Positions 45,700-56,500 of a stretch of 64,000 bases of DNA are shown here, piece by piece. Both the position numbers and the translations under genes were made by a program. Position 1 is the first letter of the stretch. Every line of letters begins with the position of its first letter. The notes beneath the pieces were generated by a model that was not told the origin of the DNA, searched no databases, and was given only the letters and a program-made list of their open reading frames with translations. Origin of the DNA: Lumbricus rubellus (Eukaryota > Annelida > Clitellata > Crassiclitellata > Lumbricidae); the NCBI GenBank assembly GCA_945859605.1, contig OX243816.1:33743248-33807247 (forward strand), read 5' to 3'.

Positions 45700-48110
45700 A
45701 TATAAATAAATATTAGGCCTATGTGTAACCGTAAAGAAACACACACACACACACGCACACATTCACATGATTCTTTCATCCACGATCATTCTCAGTTGTT
45801 CGTTTCAATTAAAATGCGTTAGTCAATCGTTTTACTTGGGTTTGACTGTAGGCCTACAGAGGAAAATGCAAATCATCACAGGGCGCAGGCGTATCCTATG
45901 CGATGCTAGATGGACCTAAACGATGTACGGTCTAATGTAGTCATCGGCGGCCTTTTTTCATGCGTGTCTCCGACTAATGAGGGTCGGAAGGGGAGAGAGG
46001 GGGCGGTGGGAGTCAGGGGACTATCTCCAGGTGTTGGCCGTGCTCGAAAGTTTACCTGTCGAAAGGTCGGTGGACGCTGTGTAGGCCGACGACGACGACG
46101 ACGTTGCCGGTAACTGACTAACCCTCAGGATATAAAAAAACAGTTCATTTGAAAAACAATGTGAAATTGATGACCTGGCTGAACAGTAATGGCGTGACGT
46201 ACAGCATAAGTAGGAGCGCTCCTTTGAACAGTCATGAGCTGTTTGGCATTCATTGGAATGTAAGTAAGTAAGCAGGCAGAATTTTGGATGGAGGTGATAG
46301 GGGGCGGATCCAGTTATCCAGTGATCGAAGTTAAGGGCGAAGTCATTGTGGGGTGTTGGGTGTAATAAGAAGAAAGGCTTTATTATACCCGTTCTTTTCA
46401 GAGGAAGTTAGGACTTTCCCTAACATTCTTTTCGATGGGGGTTCTTTGCATTGAGAGCGCTGCTGAATGGAGTGTGTACACTGTACAGTGAAAGTAGCTT
46501 CGTTTTAACGACATTGTGATTACAAAGATCATTAGCGTCGCCCCCCCCTAATCCAGGTTTGGGACTGGCACTGTTAGAGTGCGAACAATGGCGGAGTTAT
46601 TTCTGCGGTGAGAGGAGCTTTTCAAGTCCTTAAATAGAATAGAATAGAATGGAATAGAATAGAGGGGGAACAAAGTGAAAGTGACAGAAAAGAATTGGCT
46701 CTGTGGCTTGTTTGCATCTTCTTAATGATAGCGGCACCTTCGGTCATCGGACACACACACGTACACACACAAACACATGCACGCACACGCACACACACGT
46801 AAACACAAGCAGACACACAAACACACACCGACGTTACGAGGTGTCTATAATTGTTTGGGCATTCATCCATCACCATTAATGTACTAGGGTACAACATGAG
46901 TCACTGATCATTTGCAAACACCAACACACGTTGTTATCACCTGCAAGCAAAGACGCCACACCGTATAGGCTGCATCCCGATTAGGAAAAATGTCAGTTTG
47001 CAAGGTGTATGTATTTACGTCCCTCTCCCCCACAATCCACTGCTGTTTGCACAACGGGTTGCGAAAAATGCATGCGTGCGGACTGCGGACACTATCGGTA
47101 CTGAGGAATATTTTTAACGCTCGAATGTCTTCTGTTTTTGAAGTGTAATTCAAGCTCAAATTTTCATGACAGCCTAATTTACCGGCAGAGTTAGTTATCT
47201 ATCCACATTCATGCCGACGTGAGTCTGGCACTATATACCGAGTAGTCGAGGCAGAACATTGGGTCCAATCGACTTTACAGGACCTACACCTGACTGCGTC
47301 AACTATTCCACTGTCTACCATATCTCCTCCTCTCAGTCCTATGAATGAATTGCTTGAACTCTAAGTCTGGGTTATTACGGAAATAATTCAAAGGAACGTC
47401 TGACCCGACTTCCGCCTACTACGCTCCCTTTGAACTGCCTGACAAAAACTACTACAATAAATCTCTTGTGATATACTTTCTAACACACTACCTGTCATAA
47501 ATCAACCCTGACGTCGGCCGGGCCAAGCGGTAACCACGTAACCTCTGCTGCAGCGCAGGTTCAACATTCCATTCAATCTCGGCCGGAAGACCGACCTAAG
47601 CAGCACGCTATACATTCAACAAAAAGCTGTAGGTATGCTAACGCTCGACACAGCAATAATTCAGTTCGAAAAACCGACAAACACATTTAGGGCCTGATTG
47701 AGACAAGTCGTTGACATAATAAGTCGCGTTTAAGTCCATATGATCCGCGTATTGATATAGGCCTATACGATGCAGCGTTTAATCTAGACGCCTCGAGGGG
47801 GGATTCCCCAAGGAATGAGAATTCTCAAAAAAATCACATGCATACACATTTATACATGTAGAATCCCCCAGAAAAGTATATACAAGATATTCCCTCCAGA
47901 CAAATTCGTCAGAAAATTTAAGGTCAAAGGGTGTCATTGGTACCTGGCCGAGAGGTTGCCGTCCATCCAAAATAGCCATTTCGCCGCCCCAACCCCCAGA
48001 AACATAAGCTACCCCCAAAGCATGGGGATCTAGATTAAACACTTTTTACGATGGGACAAATTACAAATACTATGGCCATGTACAGTCTTCGAAGTTCAGT
48101 ATTTAAATTC
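45700..48110. other. First-intron stretch adjacent to exon 1
   Basis: Contains the second copy of the dispersed repeat (46530-46605; compare 19030), an ATAGA run at 46635-46662, a CACACA-rich segment at 46750-46830 and GACGACGACGAC at 46088-46101. No other exon was recognised. Confidence 0.5.
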
Positions 48111-48114
48111 TTAC

Positions 48115-48160
48115 CGATCGTCGCTAGAATTAGAAGTATAAGCTGAGCAGAGTAATCCAT
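48115..48160 (-). CDS. Ig-superfamily gene exon 1, start of signal peptide
   Basis: The minus-strand ATG at 48160-48158 sits in a good context (A at -3, G at +4). It encodes MDYSAQLILLILATI plus one base, followed by the donor GTAAGAAT. The phase-1 end joins exon 2 (starting GA) to make Gly, giving a continuous hydrophobic core that runs into GFAALLIGAS. Exon 2 lacks a start and begins midway through a signal peptide, so the fit in phase and content is strong evidence, though the distance is 29.8 kb. The coding part is only 46 nt, which is why length-based gene calling misses it. Confidence 0.8.
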
Positions 48161-48480
48161 TATTCTGAGTGATAGGATTTGAAAAGAAACAGTTAGGCCA
48201 ACACGAAGATAAAGTTCGCTTTATCGCACGATCACGTTTAACACAACACACACTCACACGCACAGTTGCGCTCGCAGCGCTAAATACTGAATGGATAAAA
48301 TTGACCGACGATAGCAGAGTCGAACACGGGAGGCAGGAAATCAGACTATTTAATGATGTCCATATTCGGAAGGTGGCGCCACGCAGTTCATTTTTGGGTA
48401 GCCACCTAGTGAAAGACGACAAAACTAGTAGAATAGTAGTTGTAGCCGACCAGTAGCCTAGTAGCAAAATAATGGATTAA
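48161..48480 (-). promoter_or_regulatory. Likely 5' UTR and promoter of the Ig-superfamily gene
   Basis: This is sequence just upstream of the exon 1 ATG, less AT-rich than its flanks and CpG-containing. On the minus strand a hairpin GATAAAG-CGAA-CTTTATC lies about 45-65 nt before the ATG (48204-48224). The transcription start is not determined. Open frames on both strands across this stretch have no recognised domain. Confidence 0.45.
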
Positions 48481-48732
48481 CGGCAGTAACAATATACTGT
48501 CGACTATTCAGTTTAAAACTTCTAAAGAGGTACTATAATATAATTAGCCTATAATAAACTTAGGTGCAATTTAATTCGATTTCTAAGACTTCGGAATTAA
48601 ATCATCAGGTTTAGTCATGCCTTCTGACCGGCTACTGTAGTAAAAATAGCTGGTCACCTACTGTTACTCACGACTTTTGCTAGGTCATGATTAATCGGCT
48701 ATCGGTAGCTACAATTCACTTTTGCTTGTACA

Positions 48733-49093
48733 CATAGGCGTAGGGGACATTTCAACGTTGGGGGGGGCAAAAATGAGATTTTTGCCCGAAAATTTTTTTT
48801 TCCTCCGGCCGAAATCTTAAGAATTCCCGTTACGTTTGCCCGAAAATTCTGACGTCCTTATTTTTGGTCATCCGGGCAAAATCTTCTGAAATTTCACGTT
48901 ACTTTTTGCTCAAAAGGTCATTTTTTCGGGCAAGTCTGATTTTTCGGGCAAGAAGACCCGGAAAAATAAAAAAAGTAAAAATTTTCTAAAACTTTTTTTC
49001 TTTTTCCGGGTCTGCTTGCCCGAAAAATCAGACTTGCCCGAAATTTGGGGGGGGGCATTTGCCCCCCCTGGACCCCCGTCTCCTACGCCTATG
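48733..49093. mobile_element. hAT-like MITE, 361 bp, TSD CTTGTACA
   Basis: The termini CATAGGCGTAGG and CCTACGCCTATG are perfect inverted repeats. CTTGTACA flanks both sides (48725-48732 and 49094-49101). The interior repeats TTGCCCGAAAA-type words in both orientations. It is the same family as 60132-60459, in opposite orientation. Confidence 0.9.
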
Positions 49094-49099
49094 CTTGTA

Positions 49100-49730
49100 C
49101 ACATCCTCTCTATAGTATAATATACTCGTGCTATATAAACCATCAAGCAACAGTATATATATATATATATAAACCTGTTGTATAAGCTTACCATGCAATA
49201 TTAGAATTTTAGAAGAAAAAATCGGGTCAGACGTAGATTTATATGTAGAGTTACGGTGCGCAATGAAGACTTTACTGCGCGGTTCCAAGAAAGACTACGG
49301 GGGTGGGGAGTTGAACTCCGCCAACCCCAACCCCCGCAATTTTCACCCAACCCAGCCTACTTCCCTCCAGCCCGTGCGTATAATAAAAAATTATGCCAAT
49401 GTCATGGAAAGTCTAAGTAATGTATTCTTTCGATGCTCGTTAAGTATTGTTCAGTCCACGCTCGAGATGCGCCATAAGAAACTCGTATCTCTGTTAATAT
49501 AGGAGGCTAACAGCAAATGCTGAGTTCACCATTCACTCGTCCAGAGCATTTATGTAGCGCCTTTCGGCTTATATAGCCACAGGAAGTAGTTTTAGCGCAT
49601 CTCCAGCGAGACAGAACAGCTAAAAAGTGAGGCACTAAAAAGGTGATATGCTGTAATACTTAGTGTCGCCATATACATAGATTCGTGCATACATGCATAC
49701 ACACATAGCCTACATAGTTAGTTACACATT
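49100..49730. other. Intergenic stretch between host gene and retroelements
   Basis: A (TA)n run lies at 49152-49171. A segment TTTATGTAGCGCCTTTCGGC (about 49548) resembles a non-LTR 3' end. No gene was recognised. Confidence 0.5.
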
Positions 49731-49773
49731 CATTCATTCATTCATTCATTTCAAGAATTTATATAGCGCCTCT

Positions 49774-50445
49774 TCAAGAAATCCACTCAGAAGCGCTCCC
49801 AGTCCAACCACGGTGAAACAAAAAAGTTTTAAGGAGCTTGTAGAACACTGACGAGTCGACCCTAGGCAGCAAGCGCATCTGCAACGGGAGACTATTCCAG
49901 ACAGAAGGACCTACAACTGAGAAAGCACGACGCTGACAGGTTGATGATTCAACACGCGGGACCAAAAGCTTACCGCTAGAGGCAGAGCGAAGGGCTCTGC
50001 GAGAAAAGACAACAGATAATGGACAGCAGAGTTCACACAGATAAGTCGGGGCACAGCCAAGAAGACAACGCCAAACCAGTGAAGCAATTCTGTATTCGAT
50101 GCGCTGTGAGATAGGGAGCCAGTGTAGAGTATCACGAATGTAAGATGAAACGGATGCATATTTGGGGATTCGACCAATTAGCCGGGCTGCAGACCGAAGA
50201 ACACGGTCAAGTCGGGATATCAATAATAGAGGCAAACCAACCAGAATAGAGCAACCGTAGTCCAAGCGGCTGGTAACAAAAGCATGAACGAGGGTAGCAG
50301 CAGAGTTCTCTGATAAGGAGCGAGAGATGACCCGTAGCTGACGAATTTGGTAGTAACAGCCACGAGTCAGCTGGTTGATATGTTTTGAGAAACTAAGTTC
50401 TTCATCAAGCATAACACCCAAGTCCCGGACAGAATCAAAAAAGGT
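49774..50445 (-). pseudogene. Shifted C-terminal part of the non-LTR polyprotein
   Basis: This continues the reverse-transcriptase polyprotein in another frame after a one-base shift near 50440-50470. It starts around DLGVMLDEELSFSKH, the usual post-RT motif in CR1/L2 proteins. It runs through SRLDYGCSILVGLP and WLPISQRIEYRI, and ends in LFHRGWTGSASEWIS at 49774. The 3' UTR is only about 20 bp before the tail. The break means the two halves cannot be made as one protein from this copy. Confidence 0.9.
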
Positions 50446-52166
50446 AACATGGGAAATGCTTTAGCCACGGCACAACGATCAACATTTGCCAGTCGTCTAC
50501 GTCCACCCAACCAGATGAATTGAGTTTTGGAAGCATTAAGTAGGAGGCGGTTAGAGGCTAACCAGCTAGCCAGCTTATCCATAGCATGACACATTTGCTT
50601 AACTACTTCCAGACTATTGTCAGGGTGGCAGTGGGTGTACGCTTGAACATCATCAGCATAAAGCTGGTGAAAAAGACCACAAGATGTCAGCAGTGATTCT
50701 ATGCCAGACGTATAAATAATATACAGCAATGGTCCCAAAACAGAACCCTGAGGGACTCCGAATGGGGCAGGAACCCAGACAGATCTGGATGTACCAAAGA
50801 CAACAGAATTGGTACGTTCCGTTAAAAAAGAATGAAGCCACTTAAGAGGCTGATCCACAACGCCAAAAGAGGTAGAAAGGCGTTGGAGGAGTATGTTATG
50901 GTCGACGCAGTCAAAAGCCGAGCTAACATCAAATAAAGCCAGAAGAGAGATGCGTCCTGTATCCATAGCACCATAGAGATCAGACAAAAGGCGGAGTAAA
51001 AGAGTCTCAGTCGAATGATTCTTACGGAACCCAGATTGATGGGAAGGGAGCAAATCATTTACATCCAAGTAAGCAATTAATTGATTAGCAATGATACGCT
51101 CAAGAATTTTAGATAAAAATGTTACATTGGCGATTGGGCGATAGTTCCCCGGATCTTCTGCATCTAGGCCCTCCCGCTTCAGCACCGGATGCAGAATCGA
51201 TTGTTTCTGAGAGACTGGAAGCTGTGCTTTACGAATCGAGCGGTTGCACATCATAGTAAGGAATGGAAGAATGATATCGATGTGTTCCTGTACTAGAAAC
51301 GTAGGCACCGGATCTAGTTCACACGTCTTCGGTGCAGACGTTAGGATAAGTGCACGAAGTTCAGTACTTGTAATCTCACGGAGAGTGTGAAGTCGGTGGT
51401 CGGTAAGTGGATAGTCTGGTGGCGAAGCCGTCGAAGTGGCATCGCGGATGGATGTTATCTTCGCCGTCAATTTCTTAAGAAACTCATCGGCTGTGAAGGA
51501 TGTTGTCTGTGTGCGATGAGTGGATGCTCGGCGACCGAGGAGGTCATCAAATGTATTCCAAAGCTTCTTTGGCTCACCAGATCTGCGCCTGATGACCGCC
51601 TCCCAATACTCTCGCTCCCGGTCCTGGTAGAATGCATGCATCTCTCGTACATAACGAATCCATGCAGTTTTGTCCTTATCTGACCGGCTTCGCCTGTATA
51701 CCCTTTCAAGACGTCTGGCCCGACGACGGAATGCCCTGCACTCGGCGTCAAACCAGGGCGATAACGGGCATTGGCGCGAACGAACTGAGCGAATCGGGAG
51801 AAACGTATCAAGCAGATCGGACATGGCAGTTGAGTAAGAGTCAAAGAGCTCTGTGGCAGATGACGATGAGCTGTCTTCGATGTTATCGAAGAGTGGATGG
51901 TCTCGGAGCGCTGCAGCAAAGGCATCACGATCGAGGTTTTTCCAGTGACGAATCTGCCGAGTGATGTAGAGTGCAGGTTGATAGATGAACGGGATGTCCG
52001 CAACGACGAGGCCATGGTCAGATAACACAGGAGGGTGGATGCAGATGTCAGTCACCTGGCAGTCATCTCTGGTCACCAAAACGTCAAGCCACCCTCCCAG
52101 ATTGTGTGTGGGCTCAGCTACATGTTGTTTTAGTCCGAACTGGTCAAGTATTGTAGCGAAATCCAT
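50367..52166 (-). CDS. Non-LTR retrotransposon endonuclease end plus reverse transcriptase
   Basis: The open frame starts at an ATG that is probably internal, because the N-terminal endonuclease is missing. Residues 1-60 fit the C-terminal part of an EEP-type endonuclease (VLSDHGLVVADI resembles the SDH motif). The RT domain spans about residues 300-540, with NYRPIANV, LFDVSSAFDCVDH (first catalytic Asp), GVPQGSVLGPLLY and the active site QLYADDVQAY. These motifs place it in the CR1/L2/Jockey group. After about residue 570 the frame reads out of phase with the family. It makes the enzyme for target-primed reverse transcription, but this copy is inactive. Confidence 0.92.
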   Translation of the reverse strand: MDFATILDQFGLKQHVAEPTHNLGGWLDVLVTRDDCQVTDICIHPPVLSDHGLVVADIPFIYQPALYITRQIRHWKNLDRDAFAAALRDHPLFDNIEDSSSSSATELFDSYSTAMSDLLDTFLPIRSVRSRQCPLSPWFDAECRAFRRRARRLERVYRRSRSDKDKTAWIRYVREMHAFYQDREREYWEAVIRRRSGEPKKLWNTFDDLLGRRASTHRTQTTSFTADEFLKKLTAKITSIRDATSTASPPDYPLTDHRLHTLREITSTELRALILTSAPKTCELDPVPTFLVQEHIDIILPFLTMMCNRSIRKAQLPVSQKQSILHPVLKREGLDAEDPGNYRPIANVTFLSKILERIIANQLIAYLDVNDLLPSHQSGFRKNHSTETLLLRLLSDLYGAMDTGRISLLALFDVSSAFDCVDHNILLQRLSTSFGVVDQPLKWLHSFLTERTNSVVFGTSRSVWVPAPFGVPQGSVLGPLLYIIYTSGIESLLTSCGLFHQLYADDVQAYTHCHPDNSLEVVKQMCHAMDKLASWLASNRLLLNASKTQFIWLGGRRRLANVDRCAVAKAFPMLPFLILSGTWVLCLMKNLVSQNISTS

Positions 52167-52174
52167 TGACTCAT

Positions 52175-52393
52175 AGAATCACATTTTTGCATCATGTGCA
52201 TTTATTCTCCCCACGCAAGCATTTACTATATAATTTTCAGACGATTTTTCATCGTGAAAATAATAAATTGTTGCATTTGTTATGCATGCAAACAAGACGT
52301 GAAACTTCCTGCCCGCCAGAGGGCCACCCTCAGATGGTTATTACGTTGACGTCGTGTGACTAATGCGAACGTCCAGTTCTGGGTCATTATTGG
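52175..52393. other. Spacer between the two retrotransposons
   Basis: About 220 bp of sequence with no recognised feature. It ends ATTGG, one copy of the LTR element's target duplication. Confidence 0.55.
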
Positions 52394-52903
52394 TGTGATA
52401 ACCTCCTTGCGATCACCTCCTCCTATCAGTCTCTTCGGAAGCTTCTTCGTATAAGTTCGTGGTAGCATAGGCCTATCCCTAGATAACTGTTTCATTAGCT
52501 AAATGGCTAGGTAAAGAATCTACAGACTTTCACTGTTTTGTAACCAACAACGACGACGTGTTTAAGTCTTCTTATTATACTCCAAAATCCGATGTAAAGT
52601 AAAACGATCAGCAACAACACAACAATGACTACACTTGCGTTATCATAACAACTACACGACTACTACCTTCATCAGTCTACTCTATCGCAACTCAACAACA
52701 ACTATTACAGCCTATCTCAACGGCTCTCAACACACAACACTCCTTCTTCACTTCCACTCCCTCCTTGTACACTCAACGTACGCTCGTCTAGACATCACGC
52801 GCTGTCCAGACAATCACCTGTCCAGACGCCGCGCGCCAATTTGCAGTTGGCCTACTTACGTCGCTGTACGACAATCGGCGTGCACTGATTAAATTAGCTT
52901 ACA
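52394..52903 (-). repeat. 3' LTR of the Gmr1-like element
   Basis: 510 bp. On the plus strand it begins TGTGATAACC and ends TTAGCTTACA, so on the element strand it reads TGTAAGCTAA to GGTTATCACA. It differs from 58943-59452 at four positions: one near 52490 and three near 52856-52878. It contains a TAGGCCTA palindrome. Confidence 0.97.
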
Positions 52904-52906
52904 TTA

Positions 52907-52923
52907 CCTCCTTCCTTTCTTTT
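52907..52923 (-). other. Polypurine tract of the Gmr1-like element
   Basis: On the minus strand AAAAGAAAGGAAGGAGG lies three bases before the 3' LTR, the expected site of plus-strand DNA priming. Confidence 0.85.
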
Positions 52924-53020
52924 GAAGAGAGCTAATTAATCTTAAAAATTAGCGAACGTATAATGCTTAAACTAAATACAAACAATTCCTATACTAAATG
53001 CATTCACAAAATATCTTATA

Positions 53021-53559
53021 CTACAATCTCGATAAGCAGTCCGCTACTACATTCAGCTTTCCCTTCTTATAGTTCAACAGAATGTCAAAATTTTGCAATG
53101 ATAAAGACCATCGGACTAACTTAGCAGACTTCGACATTGACTCAGTCAAATAAACTAAAGGATTATGGTCAGTGAACACATTAATCTTGGAACAAATAAT
53201 AATTTCTTTCAATTTGTTTAAAGCCCATATGATTGCATAGGCTTCCTTCTCAATCGTCGCCCATCTCCTCTGGGTATCTGTCAGCTTCTGACTGATAAAT
53301 GAAACGGGACGTTCTATCCCCTCATCGTCCACTTGTGACAGCACAGCCCCCACAGCAAAATCACTGCTATCACAGTACAAATTAAATGGTTTGCCAACCT
53401 CGAACATGTATAAAATCACATTTGATAAAACAATTTCTTTAAGAGAATCAAAAGACTTCTGGTGGTCCTCAGTCCAAACAATGTTCTCAGGTGTCTGCTT
53501 GCTAGTTAAATCTGTTAATGGTTTAGCAATTTCAGCAAAATTACAAATAAATTGTCTGT
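53021..53559 (-). CDS. RNase H region of the Gmr1-like element, in a shifted frame
   Basis: This frame is open from the frameshift at about 53560 to the stop at 53021. It starts with the connection region after reverse transcriptase. The RNase H motifs are YCDSSDFAVGAVLSQ (first Asp), TIEKEAYAIIWAL (Glu), FTDHNPLVYL (Asp) and LNVVADCLSRL (last Asp), the usual Ty3/gypsy set. RNase H removes the RNA template during reverse transcription. It would normally be the end of the polyprotein. It sits one base out of phase with the upstream open frame, so this copy cannot make the fused enzyme without frameshifting. Confidence 0.9.
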
Positions 53560-56500
53560 AAAAATCCTAACACTTGCTTCACTTGCTTCTTCGTTTCAGG
53601 GTTTTTTAAATTAATCAAACTGTCAATCCTATCTGGATTCATCATCTTCTTCCCTGATCCTATGAGGTGACCGATGAATTTCACCTCACTCTTACCAAAC
53701 ACACATTTCTTCAAGTTCAAGGTTACATTATGCAGTCTTATTTGTTTCAAAAACAATTCTAAATGTTTCAAATGAATGTTCCAATCATCAGAATGTACTG
53801 CAATGTCATCAACATAGGGTTCAGTAAATGCATTAATCGGTTGCAAAATCATGTTTATTGCTTTTACAAAAGCCCGTCCAGAGTTAATCATGCCAAAAGG
53901 GACACGTGTAAATTCGTACAGTCCATTATGGGTAACGAATGCGGTTTTCCATTGGTCGGATTTCTTCACAGGACAAGTCCAGTAAGCACTGCGACAGTCC
54001 AAGACGGAAATAAACTTGGATTTCCCGACTTTGCTCAGCACGTCGTTGACGATCGGCATGGGATATCGACAATTTTCAGTATATGAATTCACGTACCTGT
54101 AGTCGCACGCGAGTCTCAAGGATCCGTCCTTCTTCTTGACGATGACCAGCGGACTTGCCATTCTGCTCGACGACGGTTGAATGATGTTTGCTTTCAGCAT
54201 CTCTTGTATTTGTTTGTCCACTTCTGCGCGGTATATCAGCGGTATTCGATAAGCCATGAACTCTTTCTCTCGAAAGTCCGGTCTCAGCACCACTTCGTGT
54301 TCTACCAATGTACATAATCCAGGTTTGTCCGAAAATCTGTCTGCATAACGGTTCAGTACATCCAGTAGCTGTTTCTGTTGCTCGCTCGTAAGATGTCCGA
54401 TCTGTTCATAGTCCAATTGCAGCGATTTCTGTGTCGTCTCTGCATGGTCTTCTTTCAATGGTAGCTCTACCACTGATCCGAATTCGTCGTCCTCTTCCAC
54501 GATGAGACCACACGATAATATTCTTGCGATGAACTTCCTCATTTTGTTGGCATGGACGATTCGTCGGCCGTTTTCATTCATATCCACCAGATACGAATAC
54601 TTGGATCTTCTTTGTAGCACTGTACATGGACCATGCCATCGTGAGATCAATTTATTGGTTGACGTTGGATACAGGACGATGACGTTTTCTCCTGGTTCGA
54701 ATTCTTTATCCTTGGCCCTCTTGTTGTATTGACTGGCGTATTGTTTTTGCTTTTCCTCTGCACAATTCTCAGCAAATATCAAAGCTTTCTCCATGTCTGC
54801 TCTTAAGTTCTTCAGGTACTTTGCTGGTTGTACTCCAATGTTTGGCGGTAGATTTATTTCTTTGGTCCAGCTTTCCTTTAAGATAGTTAATGGTCCTCTT
54901 GGCATTTTTCCATACACCAGCAGATATGGTGCCACTCCTGTCGTTGCGTTAGGAACTTCTCTCAATGCCCATACGGTAAACGGAATGATTTTATGCCACT
55001 GTCTTGGATTTTCCACAATGACATGATGTACCATCTTCTTGAACGTCTGGTTCCATCTCTCGACTAATCCGGCTGCCTCTGGATGCCCCGGTGAATCGAA
55101 TCGTGGACAGCATCCCATCAATTTCAAAAATTCTCTTGTAAGACTGGCTGTAAAATTTGTGCCTCTGTCGCTGGTGATCACAGATGGCACCCCCACGTCA
55201 ATGAATAGCTTCATCAAAGCTTCGCACACAGCCTTAGCAGTCAATGACTTCAGCAAAAAGATTGTCGGCCATCTTGTACATGAATCCACTATGCACAAGC
55301 AATACTTATGCCCAGCTGCTGACTTCGGTTCTATTGGGCCTACCACGTCCATAGTCATCCGTCGGAAGGGAACATCTTCCCTTGGAATTGGTGTAATCGG
55401 CACTCGATCCATCACCAAACTTCGTGCCTTCAGCTGACACTTCTCACAGGACTTACAAAATTTCACCACGTCTCGACGCATCTTTGGCCAGACAAAGGAC
55501 AACTTGATTCTCTCTCGTGTCTTCTCTTCTCCCAAGTGTCCGCCAAATACTGACTCGTGAGCTAATTCCATTACTTGAATTCTTCTCTCTTTCGGTAACA
55601 CCAACTGGTACACTAGCTGATCCAGCATTTGATGCTTCTTATACATCAATCCATTCACCACGCTAAACTCTGATCCTTTGTCTTCAGCGATCCTCCACCA
55701 CGATTTCAGTGACTCGTCATTTCTCTGCTGCTCCTCGAATTTCTTCGCATCTTCCAGCTGTCTTTCATCGTTCGAATTCTCTGTGAACAAGTCCCTCATA
55801 CTTGTCTCCAGTTCAGCGTCGCTTCCGGAATCTTCACTATCATTTCGTTCACATGCAGCCATCTCTTCTTCAGTTTCATTGTTCTCAGATGTTGTTCTTT
55901 CGTCATCTTGAATGCTGAGTTCATCTTCGCTGTCCATGTCATCTTCTTGCGAACTTTCGTTTATCGTTTCATCTTCTCCGCCTTCGACTTCTGCTCTCCG
56001 ACTTTGTGCTCTTGTGGTCACATTCGCTCGTAGTTCCCCTTGCAATACACTCACTGGTGGAATCTCTTTCAATTCTGCAATTATCTCCGGATGTAGCAAG
56101 AACTTTTCTCTGTTTTCTTTGCACAGATCCGCTGGAATGCTGGCACACACTAAAGTTAAATATGGCGCGATATTTATTGTCCTGTCCTCTGTAGCTGCTC
56201 CTTCGTTACGACCGCTCATCCGCACTTCGATTTTCACCAACTTAGCTGGAATCGGCTCTCCAGCTACACATTGCAAATGAACTCTGCCGATTTCTTCTAC
56301 TGTCGTTCCTTTCAGGAGTTCCTCGTTGATTACTGGTATCTCGGTCCCCGAGTCAATCAACGCCTCGACTTGCACAGGCTGCCCATCAGTCCCACGTATC
56401 TCCACATTTACATGCTGCAACGATTTCTTCTTTATGCGTTGACACTCCTCTTTACTTTTTGTTTCTCGACAAATTTCTGCAATGGGAGTAGTCTTTATCG

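Larger units (their letters stand above)
5779..48160 (-). other. Ig-superfamily gene locus (span of exons and introns)
   Basis: This is the inferred extent of one minus-strand gene. Exons 1 to 6 at 48115-48160, 17951-18298, 16381-16647, 14423-14686, 10784-10948 and 7129-7209 join in frame. Every junction is phase 1 and each intron has GT..AG ends. Together they encode about 390 residues: a signal peptide, three Ig domains and a Pro/Glu/Lys-rich region. The first intron is 29,816 nt and carries most of the transposons in the window. The 3' end is not established: 5779-5811 is only a candidate exon. No transmembrane exon was found, so secretion versus membrane anchoring is open. The family is not assigned beyond Ig superfamily. 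Confidence 0.8.
49731..52170 (-). mobile_element. 5'-truncated CR1/L2-type non-LTR retrotransposon
   Basis: The minus-strand element retains the end of the endonuclease domain, the full reverse transcriptase and the C-terminal region. A very short 3' UTR (GCGCTATATAAATTCTTG) and an ATGA tandem tail (49731-49756) follow. The 5' part is missing: homology starts inside the endonuclease near 52166, as is usual for incomplete reverse transcription. A frameshift near 50440-50470 splits the coding sequence. A plus-strand relative lies at 345-945. No target duplication was identified. Confidence 0.9.

Noticed and set aside
48161..48467. Open frames of 95 and 118 codons upstream of exon 1
   Set aside because: They overlap the probable promoter and 5' UTR, lack domains, and the minus-strand one is out of frame with the signal peptide.
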